Shown: positions 16,254-24,541, counted from the first letter of the stretch. The stretch is DNA of 64,000 bases from Phycisphaerae bacterium (GCA_002709295.1 PAQL01000031.1:1-64000); one strand, 5' to 3'. Translations and numbers: made by a program. Notes: generated by a model not told the origin, from the letters alone.

Positions 16254-17279
16254 TCAGCTCCGGGTCAGGGCGAATTCGTTCAGGATTGCAGCGGTGGTGT
16301 TGTGGGCATTGCAGTGCTTGGCGTAGGCCAGGTAGCTCATCAGGCGGGCGCGAGCGCGGTCGGCGTCGAGCACGCCTGCGCCGTACAGCGCGCGGGTGCG
16401 GGCGAGCAGTTTGCGGGCGCGCTTGATGTTGCGTTTGCGCGGTAACCGGTGGGTGGCCCAGGTGCGGTAGCCGCAGAAGTCCACGCCACAGGGCGCCGGC
16501 AGGATGCAGGTCTTGGGGTTGAGCCGAAGGCCTAGGCGCGTGACTTCGTCCTCCAGGGCGACGAGCGTGGCGTGGGCGGCCTGCTTGGTCGGCAGGACGA
16601 TCACGGTGTCATCCATGTAGCGCACGTAGCGGCCCACGCCGCAGTGGTCGATCATGTGGTGGTCCAACTGGTCGAGCAGCACGTTCGCCGATAGCTGGCT
16701 GGTCAGGGCGCCGACGGGCAGGCCCAGGCCGTCGTCGTGGCCGTAGCCGCGGGCGATGGCGCGCCACAGCGCCAGGGTGCGCGGGCAGCTGATCACCCGG
16801 CGGATGGCGGCGAACAGCACGTCGTGGTCGATGCTGGCGAAGTAGCTCTTGATGTCGGCCTTGATGAGGTACGGCTTGGTGCTCTCGCGCTGGGCGGCCC
16901 GAATCATCTGCTGCACGGCGCGGCAGGCGCGCTGCGAGCCCTTGCCGGCGCGGCAGGCGTAGCTGTGATGGATGAAGCGGCGCTCGAACAGCGGCTCCAC
17001 CACCCGCACCAGGGCGTGGTGCACGATGCGATCGGCAAACGGCGGCGCCTGGATGTCGCGCAGTTTGGGCTCGTGCACACGGAACTCGCGCGCCCTGCCC
17101 GGCCGCCAGCTGCCCCACACCAGATGGTTGTGGATGTTGAGCAGGTTTTCCTCAAGGTTGATCGAGAACAGCGCCACCTCGCGGCGATACCGCTTGCCCC
17201 GGCGAGCGGCCAGGTAGGCCGCCATCAGGTTGTCGAAGTCCGCGATCTGGTCGTACAGGTGTGCATGCGTGATCGGCAC
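16254..17279 (-). CDS. DGR reverse transcriptase
   Basis: The 341-residue product copies the TR RNA into cDNA with random changes at adenines. Visible motifs are domain A ADIKSYF (141-147), the DGR-type domain 4 signature VGALTSQ (189-195, where most RTs have QGxxxSP), and the YMDD active site (221-224). A C-terminal thumb follows to LNEFALTRS. I chose the GTG at 17279 because AGGAGG lies immediately upstream and the protein then starts VPITHAHLYDQI. No maturase or integrase domain is present, which separates it from group II intron RTs. It lies after TR in the order target, avd, TR, RT. Confidence 0.95.
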   Translation of the reverse strand: MPITHAHLYDQIADFDNLMAAYLAARRGKRYRREVALFSINLEENLLNIHNHLVWGSWRPGRAREFRVHEPKLRDIQAPPFADRIVHHALVRVVEPLFERRFIHHSYACRAGKGSQRACRAVQQMIRAAQRESTKPYLIKADIKSYFASIDHDVLFAAIRRVISCPRTLALWRAIARGYGHDDGLGLPVGALTSQLSANVLLDQLDHHMIDHCGVGRYVRYMDDTVIVLPTKQAAHATLVALEDEVTRLGLRLNPKTCILPAPCGVDFCGYRTWATHRLPRKRNIKRARKLLARTRALYGAGVLDADRARARLMSYLAYAKHCNAHNTTAAILNEFALTRS

Positions 17280-17438
17280 GCTCCCTCCTTGTTGAGGCCG
17301 GTGGCCACGTTCGGCCCTCGTGGCGCTACTTGCCGCCACCGGCAGTTGATCTTCGGCGCAAAGCGCCAGGACAGACGCCCCGAAGGAAAGGCGCTGGAAG
17401 GCAGCCCGTGGGCTGCCAGCTTCTGGCCGTGTCATTCG

Positions 17439-17559
17439 TTCGCCAGGCGGGCACCGATGTTGCTGTTCGTGTTCGACGTCGAGTTGTTGACGTTGACATA
17501 CCACAGCCCCGCATTCGCGGCGTTGTTCCAATTGCCGCCCGCGATCGGGAAGTACTCGC
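17439..17559 (-). repeat. DGR template repeat (TR)
   Basis: This 121-bp non-coding segment lies between avd and the RT gene. It aligns without gaps to VR at 17986-18106, with 12 mismatches. On the coding strand every mismatch is an A in TR (to G ten times, T once, C once); no other base differs. TR holds about 30 adenines, many in AAC/AAT codons that let the matching VR codon vary widely. It lacks a start codon and would be transcribed leftward with the RT. Confidence 0.97.
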
Positions 17560-17584
17560 ACTATTGAGCGTCTGCCCTTGTTGC

Positions 17585-17977
17585 TCATTTCTGCGCCGCC
17601 TTCAGCCAGCCGCCCACCATCCGTCCGATCTGGCCGACATGTTCGGACCAGACCTGGTAGCGGTGGGCGTTGATGTATTGCAGGCGCAGGCTCTTGCGAA
17701 TCCAGCCGCGGAGCACCTCGATCTCGACGTCGAGATCCTTGAGGGTGCTCTGCTTGTGGTATCGCTTCCAGGCAGTGATGGTCAGGCGCTGGATCTTGTT
17801 CAGCGACTGGCGGATCTCCGCGCACAGCAGGTGTCGCTCGAGCTTGGGGTACTGCAGGAGTGCCGCATGGCTGTACCCCTCCAGATCCTCGAGCCGAGCG
17901 AGCAGCTGCGCGTAGTGATGCGCCGGCCCTGTCGGCGGGCTCTCGCCCGCCTTCTCATGACTCAAGAGGCCAGACAC
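17585..17977 (-). CDS. avd: DGR accessory variability determinant Avd
   Basis: The 130-residue helical basic product (ends GQIGRMVGGWLKAAQK) fits the Avd family, a four-helix-bundle protein that forms a pentamer and binds the RT and TR RNA. Length and position between VR and TR are typical. I chose the GTG at 17977, which overlaps the target gene stop and has AAGG upstream; a TTG at 17965 is an alternative. The first codons overlap the DGR hairpin. Confidence 0.88.
   Translation of the reverse strand: MSGLLSHEKAGESPPTGPAHHYAQLLARLEDLEGYSHAALLQYPKLERHLLCAEIRQSLNKIQRLTITAWKRYHKQSTLKDLDVEIEVLRGWIRKSLRLQYINAHRYQVWSEHVGQIGRMVGGWLKAAQK
17934..17951 (-). promoter_or_regulatory. DGR target-site hairpin downstream of VR
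   Basis: On the coding strand, GGCGGGC, a GAGA loop and GCCCGCC form a perfect 7-bp hairpin 28 bp after the target-gene stop. Hairpin/cruciform elements with a GRNA tetraloop, 3' of VR, are known to promote retrohoming in the BPP-1 DGR. The stem length, loop and place all match. It lies inside the 5' end of avd. Confidence 0.85.
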
Positions 17978-17978
17978 A

Positions 17979-20504
17979 TCACACCTTCGCCAGGCGGGCA
18001 CCGAGGTTGCTGTACGTGTTCGACGCCGAGCTGCCGACGTTGACACACCACAGCCCCGCATCCGCGGCGTTGCTCCAACCGCCGCCCGCGACCGGGAAGT
18101 ACTCGCCCGACGTCGACATGTACTGCAGGTCCGGCGCGGTGGCATTGCTGTTGCTGGTCGGGCCGGTGTCGCCGAGGAACACATCCTCCAGATCCCAGCC
18201 GGCGCCCTGGCCGTCCATGAAGGTGGTCGGGTAGATCGGCCCCGTTGCAGCTGCGCGTGCCTTGGTGCTGACCCAGCTCTTGTTGCCGTTCTGGTCCCAC
18301 AGGTTGACCGCGCCGTTGACCGTCTTGAGCCCGTCCATCCACTGGTACACGTTGCCCCACAGCCCGACGATGCCCCGGTAGCTCGCCTGCGCCACATCCG
18401 TTGCGTCGACGTTGGCGGCGGCGGATGCGTTGACGCGCCCTTGCCCGGTCTTGGTCTGGCTGTCCATGGTTGCGTTTTCGACCAGGTACAGCCACTGGAT
18501 GGCCGACCAGTGGAAGGCGCTCCAGAGCATGAAGCCGGTCACGCCGCTGACGTTGCGGGCGTTTGCATCGGCGATGAACTGCGTCAGCGAGCGGCTGACG
18601 GCCGGCAGCACGCCGGCGACCGAGGCGAGCTTGCTGCTCTGCAGGCTGGCCTGGTACTTGCCGATGTAGATCTGATCCAAGTCCGCGCCGGCGTTGCGGA
18701 ACGCCGGGTGCAGGCGGTAGCCCGAGACCGGCTGGTCCGACACCCACCAGGCTTCCTTACCCGCGTTCGCGCCAGCCGCGATGGTGGCGCGGCGGATGTA
18801 GAACTTCGGGATGCGCACCATCGCCTGGCCGTCGATGGTGACGTCCTGGATGCCGCCGAACACCGGGTGGGCGTTGAAGTAAGACGTCCCTGGGGCCGTG
18901 ACAGTGGCGCCGTCAGCATCCACATAGGCCCAGGTGCCGCCATTCCCGCCGGTGGTGATCAGCGCCACGCCGGCGACGTTGGCGAAGGCCTGCTTGGTGG
19001 TGATCTTCACCTCGCTCGAGTACTCGGACCAACCGCGGCTGCTGCCCTTGTGCCGGGCGCGCAGGTAGTAGGCGTTCTGGCCTGCCTGCAGCACGCCGGC
19101 CGGCAGCGTGCGGGACAGCCTGTTGGTCACGTCTTCGCCTGAATCCCACAATGGGGCTTCCCACGTCCCTGTCGAGGTGCGGACTTGCCACTGGGTGGCG
19201 GCGTGGGTATCGGTGGCGCCGACAACGGCGAAGGCGCCGGTCTGCAGGGTTGGGGTTTCACCGATGTCGGTTGCGTTGTTGGCCGGGGCGACCAGTGCCG
19301 GTGCTGCGACGTAGGCGAAGCTCGCAGCAGTGGTGAAGTTGCTTGCCGCGGACCAGTCAGACCAGAGGCCGGAGGCGTCCTGCACGCGACCGCGAACGTG
19401 GTATTGCGTGCCGGTGTTGAGAATGCCGGCGGGCAACGTGTACGACAGGCCGGCAGGGAGCGCGCCGGAGTCATGGGTGATAGTGGTAAAGGTCGCGCCG
19501 GTCGACAGCTGGAATTGCAGTCCCGCCTGGGGGGTGCCACCCGGGCTGGCGTAGCTGCCAATCGCCAGGGTCGGGCGCTCGAAGATGCCGGTGGCGCCGT
19601 TCGCGGGAGAGCTTATCGCCGGGGCGCTTGGCCGCATTGCTGGGTTGGTGAAGCCGCCGAGGCCGGTGGCCGCGGAGATCGCGACGATGTGACGGACGAC
19701 TATCGGCTCGCCCTCGATGTCGAGGCGCAGGGAGCCGTCGCCGCGCATCGGCAGGATGTACTCGTAGTCGGCGAAGCCGGCGGGGATGTCGCCACCCTGG
19801 CGGCGCACCGACCAGACGCGCTCGGTCCACGCGGCGTGGTACTGGTCGCGGAAGTACAGGCGGGCCTCGCCGCTGTTCAGGCTGCGGCGGATGATGACCG
19901 CGCCGCCCTCGATGTCGGCGCCGATGTTGACCGGGCGCGACAGCCAGATGTCGCCGACCGCGCCCTCGGCGTAGGCGGCGCCCTGCTGGTCGAGCGAGCA
20001 GCGGGTCAGCACGCCGCCGGCGAAGCCGCGGGTCAGGTTGCTGGCCACGCGGATGCGGTTTTCGCTGAGGATGGTCACGCACTGGATCAGCAGCGAGCCC
20101 TCGGCGTCGGACAGGACGTAGAACTCGCCCGGGCGCAGCTGGGCGGTGCTCTGCACGTCGACCGAGTCGTCGCCGCTGACGGCCTGCAGGATCGGGGTGT
20201 CGATGGCGTCGATCAGGGTGAAGCCCGGCGCCCACAGCTCGAAGGCGATGCGGTTGTCGCGGTAGAGCCAGTCGAGCGTGACGGCGCGTTGCACGGACAC
20301 GTTGCTGGTTTCTTCCAGGGAGCCCACGCGTTCAGCGACCTCGGTGATGCTCAGGCCGGTGCTTTCGACGGCCTCGCGCAGCCAGACGTCGTTGTTGATC
20401 AGGACGTTGTAGTTGGGGTTCCAGGTGTCGGGGTGACGAGGATCGGTGGTCTCCAGCTGGCGGACGTGGTCCTGGAAAGTCGGGGTGCCGGTGATGTTGG
20501 CCAT
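17979..20504 (-). CDS. Tail fibre protein, DGR target with C-type-lectin-fold tip
   Basis: The 841-residue product starts MANITGTPTFQDHVRQLETT, a fibre N-terminus that anchors to the baseplate. The middle has two or more fibronectin-like repeats (ALVAPANNATDIGETPTLQTG and a similar APAISSPANGATGIFERPTL). The C-terminus (about 560-841: GTSYFNAHPVFGG, then MVRIPKFYIRR, WMDGLKTVNGAVNLWD and GGGWSNAADAGLW) is the formylglycine-generating-enzyme-like/C-type-lectin domain common in DGR targets. The variable residues at the end would form the receptor-contact surface. GAGG precedes the ATG at 20504. Confidence 0.93.
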   Translation of the reverse strand: MANITGTPTFQDHVRQLETTDPRHPDTWNPNYNVLINNDVWLREAVESTGLSITEVAERVGSLEETSNVSVQRAVTLDWLYRDNRIAFELWAPGFTLIDAIDTPILQAVSGDDSVDVQSTAQLRPGEFYVLSDAEGSLLIQCVTILSENRIRVASNLTRGFAGGVLTRCSLDQQGAAYAEGAVGDIWLSRPVNIGADIEGGAVIIRRSLNSGEARLYFRDQYHAAWTERVWSVRRQGGDIPAGFADYEYILPMRGDGSLRLDIEGEPIVVRHIVAISAATGLGGFTNPAMRPSAPAISSPANGATGIFERPTLAIGSYASPGGTPQAGLQFQLSTGATFTTITHDSGALPAGLSYTLPAGILNTGTQYHVRGRVQDASGLWSDWSAASNFTTAASFAYVAAPALVAPANNATDIGETPTLQTGAFAVVGATDTHAATQWQVRTSTGTWEAPLWDSGEDVTNRLSRTLPAGVLQAGQNAYYLRARHKGSSRGWSEYSSEVKITTKQAFANVAGVALITTGGNGGTWAYVDADGATVTAPGTSYFNAHPVFGGIQDVTIDGQAMVRIPKFYIRRATIAAGANAGKEAWWVSDQPVSGYRLHPAFRNAGADLDQIYIGKYQASLQSSKLASVAGVLPAVSRSLTQFIADANARNVSGVTGFMLWSAFHWSAIQWLYLVENATMDSQTKTGQGRVNASAAANVDATDVAQASYRGIVGLWGNVYQWMDGLKTVNGAVNLWDQNGNKSWVSTKARAAATGPIYPTTFMDGQGAGWDLEDVFLGDTGPTSNSNATAPDLQYMSTSGEYFPVAGGGWSNAADAGLWCVNVGSSASNTYSNLGARLAKV
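17986..18106 (-). repeat. DGR variable repeat (VR)
   Basis: This is the last 121 bp before the stop of the tail-fibre gene, encoding about residues 800-840. Compared with TR it differs at 12 adenine-derived positions, changing ten residues: I to V, N to G, N to S, N to D, Y to C, N to G, N to S, T to A, N to Y and I to L. The invariant framework residues (GLW, GARLA) are kept. The pattern shows past adenine mutagenesis. Confidence 0.97.
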
Positions 20505-20512
20505 GTTGAACC

Positions 20513-20872
20513 TCAGTATTGGAAGATGATTTCGAATTCGAGCTGGGTCTCAGGCTCGAGCTCTTTGGGGGTCAATACGCGGCGCCCCATGAGGGTGCCC
20601 TCTTCATCGAACACGCCCACCTCGCGCAGGGTGTTGGCGCCGGCCTGGGTGCCTGAAAGCACGCCGGTCACGGTAAGCACCGGGCCTGCCGTGGTGTTGA
20701 CGGTGGGCACGCGCAGCCATTGGGCCGCAAGCGCGGTGTCGCTCAGCGTGTAGGGCGCGTCGCCTGATCCGAAGCCGAGCTCGGCGGCGCGGGGCATCTG
20801 CCCGCCTTCGGCGGCGCGTAGCGCGACCTTGGTGCGGTAGGCGGTGGTGGCGGCGATTGCGATCGATGTCAC
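20513..20872 (-). CDS. Tail-collar fibre domain protein (DUF3751-like)
   Basis: The 119-residue product (MTSIAIAATTAYRTKVALRA ... LREVGVFDEEGTLMGRRVL) resembles the N-terminal phage tail-collar domain normally fused to P2 gpH-type fibres. Here it stands alone before the fibre gene. It probably forms part of the fibre attachment. The GTG start at 20872 overlaps the TAG of gpI (TAGTG), which implies coupling. Confidence 0.75.
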   Translation of the reverse strand: MTSIAIAATTAYRTKVALRAAEGGQMPRAAELGFGSGDAPYTLSDTALAAQWLRVPTVNTTAGPVLTVTGVLSGTQAGANTLREVGVFDEEGTLMGRRVLTPKELEPETQLEFEIIFQY

Positions 20873-21966
20873 TAGATGGACTCCTGTATCACGGACGATC
20901 CGCGGCGGATGCGGACAAGGCCGCGGTGGTGGATAAGTGCCGGCCCTTGGCGCTGCCCGAGGTTTGTGGTGCCGTCGAGCATGGCGTCAGGGGTTTGCAG
21001 CGTCGGGTACCAGAGCGCGCCGCGGCCATCGAGCGAGCCGTAGCCGTCGAGCGTTTCGCCGGCCACGGTGAAGCGGCCATCCAAATGCGGGTCGTCGTCG
21101 AGGCTTTCGGGTGGCTCGGCGATGTCGCCGCCGAAGCCGAATTCCGCGGGGCGCACGGTGCCGCGAACGGCGATCGCCAGCTGGCCGGCGTCGAGCGGTT
21201 CGCCCTCGGGGCGGTAGCCGCAGAGGTCTCCGGCGCCGTCGAGCGCGCCTTGGCCGTCGAGCGAGTCCGGCGCGTTCTGCCCGCCAATGGGCCCGCAGCC
21301 GTCGAGCGTCTCGAAGCCGGCGACCTGGAAACGACGGCAGTCGGCCAGGCGGACGCGGGCGCGAACATCCATTGCGGCCAGCGTGACGCGTGAATCGAAC
21401 TCGAACAGCGCGGCGATGATCAGGGCGATCAGTTGGCTGCGCGCGGGCGCGTAGGCGTTGCAGATCGCAACCGCCTCGCGCTGGCGGGCGCGGCTCCAGC
21501 TGACCTCGCCCACATTCAGGCGTACCGCGTATTCGGCCCAGCTGCGGGTGGTGAAGCGAAATTCACCGGCGGGCGCCGAAAGGTCGCCGCCGCCGTCGAG
21601 TGCTCCGTCGTTGTCGAGCAGGCCGCCGCCGGCGGCAAGCCACTGTTGATGCAGCTGGCGGTGCTCGATGAGCGTCGAATCGGTGTAGCCGGCGCCCGCG
21701 AGGGCTTGCTCGACAGCCCAGGGTGTGCCCTTTTTGCGGTGCCAGGCGATGCTGCCGGCAACAGTCGCGCGCTTGCGTTCGGTCGGCCACGCGTCGTCCC
21801 ACACATCAACGGACAGCGCCCAGGCGGGCCAGGGCAGGTGTGGCTCCGGGCAGGTCGCCGGATTCCAGAGCGCTCGCGCAGCCTCGGGGTCAAGGCTGGC
21901 CAGGCTCATGGCTTCGGCCAGTGCGCGTTCCAGTTCAGTGCTGTTCGCTGGCAGCAGGCTAGACAT
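20872..21966 (-). CDS. P2 gpI-like baseplate protein with C-terminal LDG repeats
   Basis: The 364-residue product has the gpI domain in the first 180 residues or so (MSSLLPANSTELERALAEAM ... WAEYAVRLN, KRATVAGSIAWHRKKGTPWAVE). P2 gpI has about 176 residues. The extra C-terminal half carries repeats of the LDGxGxLDG type (DSLDGQGALDGAGDL, ETLDGYGSLDGRGAL), a beta-rich extension of unknown role that may adapt the baseplate to the fibre. The start overlaps the gpJ end by 8 nt. Confidence 0.87.
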   Translation of the reverse strand: MSSLLPANSTELERALAEAMSLASLDPEAARALWNPATCPEPHLPWPAWALSVDVWDDAWPTERKRATVAGSIAWHRKKGTPWAVEQALAGAGYTDSTLIEHRQLHQQWLAAGGGLLDNDGALDGGGDLSAPAGEFRFTTRSWAEYAVRLNVGEVSWSRARQREAVAICNAYAPARSQLIALIIAALFEFDSRVTLAAMDVRARVRLADCRRFQVAGFETLDGCGPIGGQNAPDSLDGQGALDGAGDLCGYRPEGEPLDAGQLAIAVRGTVRPAEFGFGGDIAEPPESLDDDPHLDGRFTVAGETLDGYGSLDGRGALWYPTLQTPDAMLDGTTNLGQRQGPALIHHRGLVRIRRGSSVIQESI

Positions 21967-22840
21967 CGGCGCCCTCCTGCACGCTGAGGCTTAGTTCGCC
22001 GAGCAGCGGTGCCTGGGTGTCATCGCAGATCAGATCGGCCAGCGGCGCCTGCAGCGCGACGCGCATGACGCCGGGCTGATGCAGGGCGGCATAGATGCCC
22101 GACAGCGTTGCGTCATAGCCAAGACGGTGGACGCTCTGCGCGTAGGCCTGCGCGGCTGCCCGCGCCGCCTCGAGCACCGGGCCAGCAGAGGGGCCGGGAT
22201 AGAGTGTCAGTGTCGCGCGGATATCGAAACGGCGAACCGTGGCGGCGACGACTTCAACCGCATCGTTCACGCTGCGGCGGTCGCGGGCCGAAAGATGCGC
22301 TTCAGCCATCTGCAGCAGCTCGGCGCTTGGTGCGCCATCGCCTTCCGCCGCCAACAGCACGACCCGAACCACGCCGGGGTCGGGGCGCAGCACGGCGGCA
22401 TCGGCGACGCCGGCGACCGACAACGCGTGGAAGCGGTACGCCTCGAAAGTACCGCAGCTGGTGTAGCTCTCCGGCGCGAGCTGGACGCGGCGTCGAAGGC
22501 TGGCATCCGATTCGTAGGTCGGCGGAACGGGCGGGCTCGCCGCTGGATCTCCGGGGGAGATCATGAGGCGCTCGACCCCGAATGGTGCGGCGAGATGCTG
22601 CAAGTCGGACCCGGCGGCGTAGGCCAGCATCACGGCGCGGGCGGCGTCGTTGATGCGGGCGCGCAGCTGTACCTCGCGGTAAGCAGCCAGTTCCAGCAGC
22701 TTGATCGCCGGGTCCGACTCGACCAGTGCGCCGAAGTCGGGGTAGAGGCTGGCGAACTGGTCGGCGATATCCTGGTAGATCACCTCGTAATCGAGGCTCT
22801 CGACAACGTCCGGCGGCGGGAGCAGCGACAGGTCGATCAT
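21959..22840 (-). CDS. Baseplate assembly protein J (P2 gpJ)
   Basis: The 293-residue product (MIDLSLLPPPDVVESLDYEV...) matches the baseplate J family, a wedge component at the tail edge. Typical motifs are AYREVQLRARINDAARAVML, GxDLQHLAAPFGVER and VRVVLLA. The ATG at 22840 overlaps the gpW stop (ATGA), which settles the start among several upstream possibilities. Confidence 0.93.
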   Translation of the reverse strand: MIDLSLLPPPDVVESLDYEVIYQDIADQFASLYPDFGALVESDPAIKLLELAAYREVQLRARINDAARAVMLAYAAGSDLQHLAAPFGVERLMISPGDPAASPPVPPTYESDASLRRRVQLAPESYTSCGTFEAYRFHALSVAGVADAAVLRPDPGVVRVVLLAAEGDGAPSAELLQMAEAHLSARDRRSVNDAVEVVAATVRRFDIRATLTLYPGPSAGPVLEAARAAAQAYAQSVHRLGYDATLSGIYAALHQPGVMRVALQAPLADLICDDTQAPLLGELSLSVQEGADV

Positions 22841-23193
22841 AGGGTCAGGTCCAGGTTGACGGTGCTGCCGAGGTATTCGCCGACCAGCGTCATGCTGATG
22901 CGGCCGTTTTCGATGGAAACCACCTTCACGCTGCGCAGGCGGATGCGTGGCTCGCCGTACTCGCGGCCGGCGGCGTCCTTGCGGGAGGCCAGGGCGGCGG
23001 CGACTTCGGCCTGCACGGCGGAGATCCACCCGCGGGTGACGGGCAGGTCGACCATGCGCGGCAGGTCGGAGCCGTACATGGGGCGCATCCGGCGCGAGCC
23101 GCGCGGGGTGCTGAGGATGTCCGCGATGCTTTGCTTGAGGTGTTCGAGGCCGGTCATGCGCTGGCCGGTGTGGCGATTCATGCCGATTGTCAT
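22837..23193 (-). CDS. Baseplate assembly protein W (gp25-like)
   Basis: The 118-residue product of the GPW/gp25 family (LKQSIADILSTPRGSRRMRPMYGSDL) forms the baseplate wedge around the hub. A second in-frame ATG four codons in (MNRHTGQRM) is an equally possible start. It is coupled to gpJ by a 4-nt overlap. Confidence 0.92.
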   Translation of the reverse strand: MTIGMNRHTGQRMTGLEHLKQSIADILSTPRGSRRMRPMYGSDLPRMVDLPVTRGWISAVQAEVAAALASRKDAAGREYGEPRIRLRSVKVVSIENGRISMTLVGEYLGSTVNLDLTL

Positions 23194-23202
23194 GTCAGTG
23201 CC

Positions 23203-23493
23203 CTACCCGGCGAATACGTTTGGCGAGCCCTGCGCGATGCTGCTGCCGCAGGCGACCGGGTCGCCGATGCGGCCCAGCGGCAGGCCGTTGACGAAGACCG
23301 TTGCGCTGCCGGCGGCGAGCGTGCTGGCGTGGGTTTCCGGAATCGATGGGCAGGTGTGCGCTGCCCAGGCGTCGCCCTGCCGGTGGGCCGGGCTGCCGTT
23401 GATCATTACGTCCGGGCTGCCGGCGGTGCAGGCGCGGGGCGGCCAGCAGCCGTGTCCTGTGCAGCTGTCGCCCTGGCGTGCGGCTGCAGGCAT
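23203..23493 (-). CDS. PAAR-domain spike tip protein
   Basis: The 96-residue product has the PAAR-like pattern: MPAAARQGDSCTGHGC, MINGSPAHRQGDAWAAHTC, and a second GLPLGRIGDPVACGSSIAQGS. These glycine-rich repeats form a sharp metal-binding cone on the tail spike. The position next to gpV, the spike, is consistent. The ATG at 23493 gives the conserved start. Confidence 0.88.
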   Translation of the reverse strand: MPAAARQGDSCTGHGCWPPRACTAGSPDVMINGSPAHRQGDAWAAHTCPSIPETHASTLAAGSATVFVNGLPLGRIGDPVACGSSIAQGSPNVFAG

Positions 23494-23507
23494 GGCTAAC
23501 TCCGTTG

Positions 23508-23969
23508 TCAGTTGATGTTGACGATGGGGCCGTTGATATCGATGCCGTCGGCGCTGAGCCGGATGGTCGACGGGCCGCAGCGCAGCGTGATGCTGCCGAC
23601 CGCAGGCACATCGAGCAGGTAGTGGCTGGCGGCGTGGTCGTATTCCTGCCGGGCGCCGTCGGGCCAGTCCTGCGCGGTGATTTCGGCGCGGTTGTCGTTC
23701 TGCTCGCCCTGAGTCGAATAGAACCCGGGGATGATGAAGCCGCTGGCGGCCTCGCCCGAGGGGCTGAACAGCAGGGCCTGTTCGCCCACCGTCGGTGGGC
23801 GCCAGTGCCGCACGGCGCCGGCGCTTTGGGTGTGCCAGGGCATCCAGGCGGATACCCACTCGCCCACCCGCAAGCGGCAGCGGGCGTTCGGCAGGTCCAC
23901 CGCTTCGATGGTGCCGGCCTGGATCAGGGTGGCGAGGCGGCGGTCGTGCTCGGCGGTGGCGTAGGTCAT
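23508..23969 (-). CDS. Baseplate spike protein V (P2 gpV)
   Basis: The 153-residue product (MTYATAEHDRRLATLIQAGT...) resembles gpV with an OB-fold (VDLPNARCRLRVGEWVSAWMPWHT) and a C-terminal beta-helix (GSITLRCGPSTIRLSADGIDINGPIVNIN). It is a little shorter than P2 gpV, which fits with a separate PAAR tip being encoded next to it. Confidence 0.92.
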   Translation of the reverse strand: MTYATAEHDRRLATLIQAGTIEAVDLPNARCRLRVGEWVSAWMPWHTQSAGAVRHWRPPTVGEQALLFSPSGEAASGFIIPGFYSTQGEQNDNRAEITAQDWPDGARQEYDHAASHYLLDVPAVGSITLRCGPSTIRLSADGIDINGPIVNIN

Positions 23970-24523
23970 AGCTCGAATCCGTCAGGTGACTGCGCCAGTT
24001 GGTAAAGGTGTTCGTTGCCCGGCCCGGTTTCGGGGTCGTAGCCGAAATACAGGGCAGTGTCGGCGGCGCCGGTGGGCGCCTCGAACGGCCACTCGGTTTC
24101 GCCGATGTGGAATTCGTGGCGCCACTCGACCAGCCACACCAGGTAGCCGTCCAGGTCGGGGTGCGTCCAGTCGGGTGACGCCCGGCTGAAGTCGGCCAGG
24201 GTGATCGGCAGGCCCCAGTTCTGGTTCTGCAGCAGGCGCACAAGGCGCGTGGCCAGCAGCGCCCCTTTCATGTCCGCATGCAGGGCGTTGGGGTCCACCA
24301 CGATACGCGCCTGGATATGCGCGACCAGGGCGGTTTCACCGGTGCCGGGGTCGGTACCGGGTTGCAGCCCGGCGACTTCGCCGAGCACGCAGGGCAGGTC
24401 GAGCCGGCGGCCGACCTGCGGCCAGAATTCGGCGGACTTGACCTCGGGCAGGGCCGCGCTGATGCCGGCAGTGATCGCCGCGCACAGTTGCTCGAGGCTG
24501 ATTTGGTCCGAGGCGTCCGTCAT
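23966..24523 (-). CDS. Mu gp37-like tail-completion protein
   Basis: The 185-residue product (MTDASDQISLEQLCAAITAG...) resembles small proteins between head-tail connector genes and gpV, such as DUF1834/gp37-type proteins. Features are ETALVAHIQARIVVDPNA, ATRLVRLLQNQNWG and WRHEFHIGETEWP. It may close the neck or tail. The assignment is by position and weak resemblance. It overlaps gpV by 4 nt. Confidence 0.6.
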   Translation of the reverse strand: MTDASDQISLEQLCAAITAGISAALPEVKSAEFWPQVGRRLDLPCVLGEVAGLQPGTDPGTGETALVAHIQARIVVDPNALHADMKGALLATRLVRLLQNQNWGLPITLADFSRASPDWTHPDLDGYLVWLVEWRHEFHIGETEWPFEAPTGAADTALYFGYDPETGPGNEHLYQLAQSPDGFEL

Positions 24524-24541
24524 GGGTAGCTCCGGGCGGCG

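Noticed and set aside
17326-17514. Short peptide frame in TR resembling the fibre end
   Set aside because: It is the non-coding template repeat, not a duplicated or decayed fibre gene; substitutions are adenine-specific.
17280-17825. Long upstream extension of the RT frame
   Set aside because: It would translate through TR; the GTG at 17279 with AGGAGG and the DGR RT length argue for the short form.
19185-20753. 522-residue rightward frame opposite the fibre gene
   Set aside because: Antisense shadow with Gly/Ala/Asp-rich composition and no motif.
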